A DNA stretch of 64,000 nucleotides from Tubiluchus corallicola (lineage: Eukaryota > Priapulida > Priapulimorpha > Priapulimorphida > Tubiluchidae), in contig JAQGDQ010000021.1 of assembly GCA_030141605.1 (NCBI GenBank), forward strand, positions 1,083,347 through 1,147,346. The letters run 5' to 3'. Position numbers and translations under genes: made by a program. Positions 61,801 through 64,000 of this stretch are shown here, piece after piece. The notes under the pieces are model-generated. The model worked only from the letters and a program-made list of their open reading frames with translations. It was not told the origin of the DNA and did no database searches. The number at the start of each line of letters is the position of its first letter. Position 1 is the stretch's first letter.

Positions 61801-61892
61801 ATGCAAAAACACACGGTGATGGTGCACTACGACAATCTAATGAACAAAAAGTACAAGATGACTCAGTTATTTCTGACGATGAACAATGGTAA
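58744..61892 (+). CDS. uncharacterised small protein gene, four coding exons
   Basis: Exons 58744-58813, 60470-60568, 61146-61277 and 61663-61892 all have GT-AG sites. They share phase 1 at all three junctions and sum to 531 nt: 176 residues plus TAA. The ATG context is AACAAACAAAATGAC. The protein starts MTAMSLLESRGSEISSHSSI and is hydrophilic, rich in Ser, Glu, Asp, Lys and Asn, without signal peptide or membrane segment. It has a central LEEIWSIRKNISTFQSPSQI stretch and an acidic tail ending SDDEQW. I do not recognise a family. A CCAAT/TATA promoter lies upstream and AATAAA signals downstream. Intron 1 contains a mariner insertion. The agreement of frame across four exons argues for a real gene; expression evidence is lacking. 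Confidence 0.7.
59566..60318 (-). mobile_element. Tc1/mariner-type element, shorter copy (TA flanked)
   Basis: 753 bp between TA dinucleotides. The left end is TGAGGTGGCGCAAAAATGTG. The right end as reverse complement is TCGGATGGGGCAGAAAAAAT then GTGCC. It is homologous to 40839-41989 in the same orientation but with an internal loss of about 400 bp. A transposase C-terminal fragment remains on the minus strand. Confidence 0.85.
59777..59965 (-). pseudogene. transposase C-terminal remnant (mariner-like)
   Basis: 62 codons with LNAKIVEFWDQTHLKEVRNC then ISCWKKRLRL, clearly homologous to the fragment at 41068-41361 (W-DQ.-LK-V-NC-S..K..LRL). No catalytic region. Confidence 0.75.
60470..60568 (+). 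CDS. second gene, exon 2
   Basis: The acceptor is TAACTGCAG and the donor is AACGATA|GTAAGT. It encodes NNSKKFLYKPPLKEKEQTEL then PSRAEKSFLSND, no stop in frame. Confidence 0.7.
60569..61145 (+). other. second gene, intron 2
   Basis: 577 bp GT-AG intron. A GC-richer stretch (about 60660-60915) contains, on the minus strand, TTGGATGGGTGACTACCCG, which resembles the 5S rRNA C box region (CTTGGATGGGTGACCGCC). It may be a second 5S-related retroposon, weakly supported. Confidence 0.6.
61146..61277 (+). CDS. second gene, exon 3
   Basis: The acceptor is TTTTCCAG and the donor is GGGAAAG|GTACAG. 43 codons between split codons encode SSIDLEEIWSIRKNISTFQS and then PSQIVQRNMIVGVEKNLYSR. Confidence 0.7.
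61278..61662 (+). other. second gene, intron 3
   Basis: 385 bp GT-AG intron without recognised content. Confidence 0.6.
61663..61892 (+). CDS. second gene, exon 4 and stop
   Basis: The acceptor is AATTTTCAG. After a split Asp codon, 75 codons and TAA. It encodes YEISDSSWKLIKNPKHSPDY and later SVISDDEQW, ending in an acidic tail. Confidence 0.7.
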
Positions 61893-62075
61893 CTTTGTTG
61901 ACTGGTGCAACTCCAAAAGAGGCCAAAAATATAACTTGACAGTTGTAATTACATGTTGCAGATATGTTATAGGTGTGCCTATTTGTTAAGCTACTGTGGG
62001 CCTAATAGATATGCCTATGTATTATAGCCTATTTCTCATACATACGTAGGCTCTATTTTTTGTTGTATAACTGTA

Positions 62076-62099
62076 AATAAACATTGTGAAAGCAATAAA
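62076..62099 (+). terminator. polyadenylation signals of the second gene
   Basis: AATAAA at 62076-62081 and 62094-62099, about 190 bp after the stop, on the expected strand. Confidence 0.65.
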
Positions 62100-62648
62100 T
62101 TATATATGACCTGAAATAACTTTTGTTGGGGTTGGTTCAGTCCGGACGAAGGGTGAGAAATGTATTTGTGAAAGTAAATCAAGTTTATCAACGAAAAATT
62201 TTCTATTTCGTTTTAAATTTGCTTGTCACAACCTTGTCATTTCTGTCTTTACATGTCCGTGATAGGCAGATGTAATAAAGTATTTTCCTCCTCGTGAAAG
62301 AAAAACGGAAATTATTTGTTCACCACATGGCACTCAAGCAATCCTAGCGTATACAAAGGGACAACTATATAGTTTCTGATTCATTCGTAAAATTCAGATA
62401 ATTTTTTGTCTCAAAATAACTATCTCTTGTAAAACAGACGTTTTCAAAAGGAGAAATTTTCACCTGCTGCGATACTTCGTGTTATTGCCAATCTGTAGAA
62501 ATGAAGATAATTGGTACAAGGGTAGTCAACAACCAGGGCCTATGAAAGGGGGCCCTAGTCGGTACTTTTTTTCAGGTTCCAAGAGCTAAGAAGGGCCCCA
62601 CAGTAACCATGCAACAACCGCCTCGAGAACAAGCATTTTCTACTACCA
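62100..62648. other. intergenic, nothing recognised
   Basis: AT-rich sequence with no supported feature. Confidence 0.4.
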
Positions 62649-62970
62649 CAGACTTGTTTATCAGTGTGGTTCACCTCTCAAACCAGACTTGTTTGTCAGT
62701 GTGGTTCACCTCTCAAACCAGACTTGTTTATCAGTGTGGTTCACATCTCAAACCAGACTTGTTTATCAGTGTGGTTCACATCTCAAACCAGACTTGTTTA
62801 TCAGTGTGGTTCACATCTCAAACCAGACTTGTTTATCAGTGTGGTTCACATCTCAAACCAGACTTGTTTATCAGTGTGGTTCACATCTCAAACCAGACTT
62901 GTTTATCAGTGTGGTTCACATCTCAAACCAGACTTGTTTATCAGTGTGGTTCACATCTCAAACAAGACTT
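62649..62970. repeat. 35-bp minisatellite, 9 copies
   Basis: The unit is TGTTTATCAGTGTGGTTCAC then ATCTCAAACCAGACT, 35 bp, almost identical between copies. 35 is not a multiple of three, but the unit has no stop in any + frame, so all three + frames are open (ORFs up to 136 codons). These are not genes. Confidence 0.96.
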
Positions 62971-63519
62971 GTTGATCTAGCACGACTGAGCATTGAAAAT
63001 GCCATTGTCAAACAAATTCATTTTAATAGTGTTATTAGAAATTTTGCAAACAAAAAAGCCAGAAAAGCGCATTTTATTCAACACTCTATTGAACGTTAAA
63101 TCTGTGTTTTTTTTTGTAGAAGTATTTTTTCTTTGAAAGAAATTATTATGAACATTTTCACTATAAAAACACCTAAAAGTGATTGGTGAATATAACCGTA
63201 AATACAAATTAATCTTGCTGCATTATTTGAAGGTGTTTGTTACATTATGTTGTATCTACTCATGGACATCAAATCCTCAATTTTGAGAAAAATCTTTGCC
63301 TACCACGATGCCCGCAAAGGGGTCTTGTACTGCCTCGCAAAATTTCTATAGGAGGCACTGGTGACAACAAGAAAATTGGCAGCACATCGTTTGTCATACT
63401 TTTTTGGTGCCTAAAGGTCGCTACTCGAACCATTGTAATATTTTACAAAAACAAAATACATGTACTGGTGAAAGCAGATCGTAGTTCGCATCGTATCATA
63501 CGGTGGATAATTGTATCGT
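62971..63519. other. intergenic, nothing recognised
   Basis: No supported gene or repeat. Confidence 0.4.
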
Positions 63520-63692
63520 ATCATCATCATCATCATCATCGTCGTCGTCATCATTATCATCATAATCGTCGCCGTCGTCATCAACATCATCATCATCACC
63601 GTCGTTGTTGTAGTCGTCATCATCATCATCATCGTCATCATCATCATCGCCATCATCAATCATCGTCGTCGTCATCGTCGTTACCATTACTA
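63520..63692. repeat. (ATC/GTC)n trinucleotide block
   Basis: Mixed CAT, CGT and CAC triplets over 170 bp. Open frames on both strands are artefacts. Confidence 0.95.
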
Positions 63693-63734
63693 TAATTCCC
63701 ATCACAATGATTGATATCATTACTCTCCATACAG

Positions 63735-63804
63735 ATTCCTGAAAAACCCAACAAGTTTAACACTCGAAGAACAGCCAGGCACCGAAAAGTCGAGTGACTG
63801 CATT
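63735..63804 (+). CDS. candidate internal exon of a third gene
   Basis: ATACAG precedes and GTAAGT follows a 70-base stretch. It reads (split codon) FLKNPTSLTLEEQPGTEKSS then DCI without a stop. It has a loose likeness to exon 2 of the second gene (FLYKPPLKEKEQTEL...EKS) but a different entry phase. No partner exon was found in the window. Confidence 0.35.
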
Positions 63805-64000
63805 GTAAGTTTACAGTCAGTCAGCTTAGAATCTGATATGTTATTTGTGTGCAAAATAATTGGACGACTTTGGAAAGATTTTTTAATACGTTAAATGTGT
63901 TTTTGTCGCAGTCAGTTCTAATTTTGTTGATCTACTTTTCTTGCAAAGAAAACAAACTGGCATGAGCAACGTGTAAAAATGTTAGCAAAATCAGCACAGC
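63805..64000. other. window end, nothing recognised
   Basis: Would be intron if the candidate exon is real. Confidence 0.3.

Noticed and set aside
62609-63099. Repeat protein frames of up to 136 codons
   Set aside because: 35-bp minisatellite whose unit has no stops in any + frame; all three frames are open, so none is favoured.

Overview
The window is animal nuclear DNA: AT-rich, with long GT-AG introns, abundant micro- and minisatellites, and remnants of LINE, Tc1/mariner, piggyBac-type, LTR and SINE-like elements. It looks like an intron-rich, repeat-rich invertebrate. I could not assign a phylum from the sequence alone.

The main gene runs on the + strand from 14690 to 52448. It is a membrane-anchored M1 zinc aminopeptidase (aminopeptidase N type) that I reconstructed as 19 exons. 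The phases of all junctions agree, and the product would be about 964 residues. It has a short cytoplasmic tail, one membrane anchor, a Ser/Thr-rich stalk, a GATEH motif in place of GAMEN, HETAH with the third zinc ligand Glu 18 residues later, and the catalytic Tyr of an ISYNKGAS segment. Two things are odd. Exon 8 keeps its splice sites but is frameshifted and has stops in all three frames. Intron 14 appears to be of the rare GC-AG class. A single-exon rhodopsin-type GPCR gene (38110-39099, minus) sits antisense inside intron 11.

A second gene on the + strand (58744-61892, four coding exons, 176 codons) is not visible as one ORF. It was found by joining phase-compatible exons, and a CCAAT/TATA promoter lies just upstream. 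Its product is a small charged protein that I do not recognise. A further possible exon of another gene sits at 63735-63804.

Repeats dominate the rest. 1-14689 is intergenic, with minisatellites (39 bp and about 34 bp units), (CCAT)n, (ATT)n and (ATC/ACC)n tracts, a LINE reverse-transcriptase fragment and an inverted repeat. Introns of the aminopeptidase gene hold a foldback element (intron 1), an interstitial telomere-like block (intron 6), a TIR MITE (intron 7), a 106-bp satellite (intron 8), a 3.8-kb minisatellite of 42-bp units open on both strands (intron 9), a (GGAAT)-like block (intron 11), a mariner copy (intron 12), a tRNA-derived SINE candidate (intron 13), a 30-bp minisatellite touching an acceptor (intron 14), a piggyBac-like MITE nested in another MITE (intron 16), and a 154-bp triplication that starts exactly at a splice donor (intron 18). 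Between the two genes lie a 5S rRNA-like unit with a SINE-like body and hexamer tail (53625-54196) and a solo LTR with a perfect 5-bp target duplication and heat-shock-element-like U3 (54639-55009). A LINE 3' end (56855-57276) is followed by a long trinucleotide tail. A second mariner copy occupies intron 1 of the second gene.
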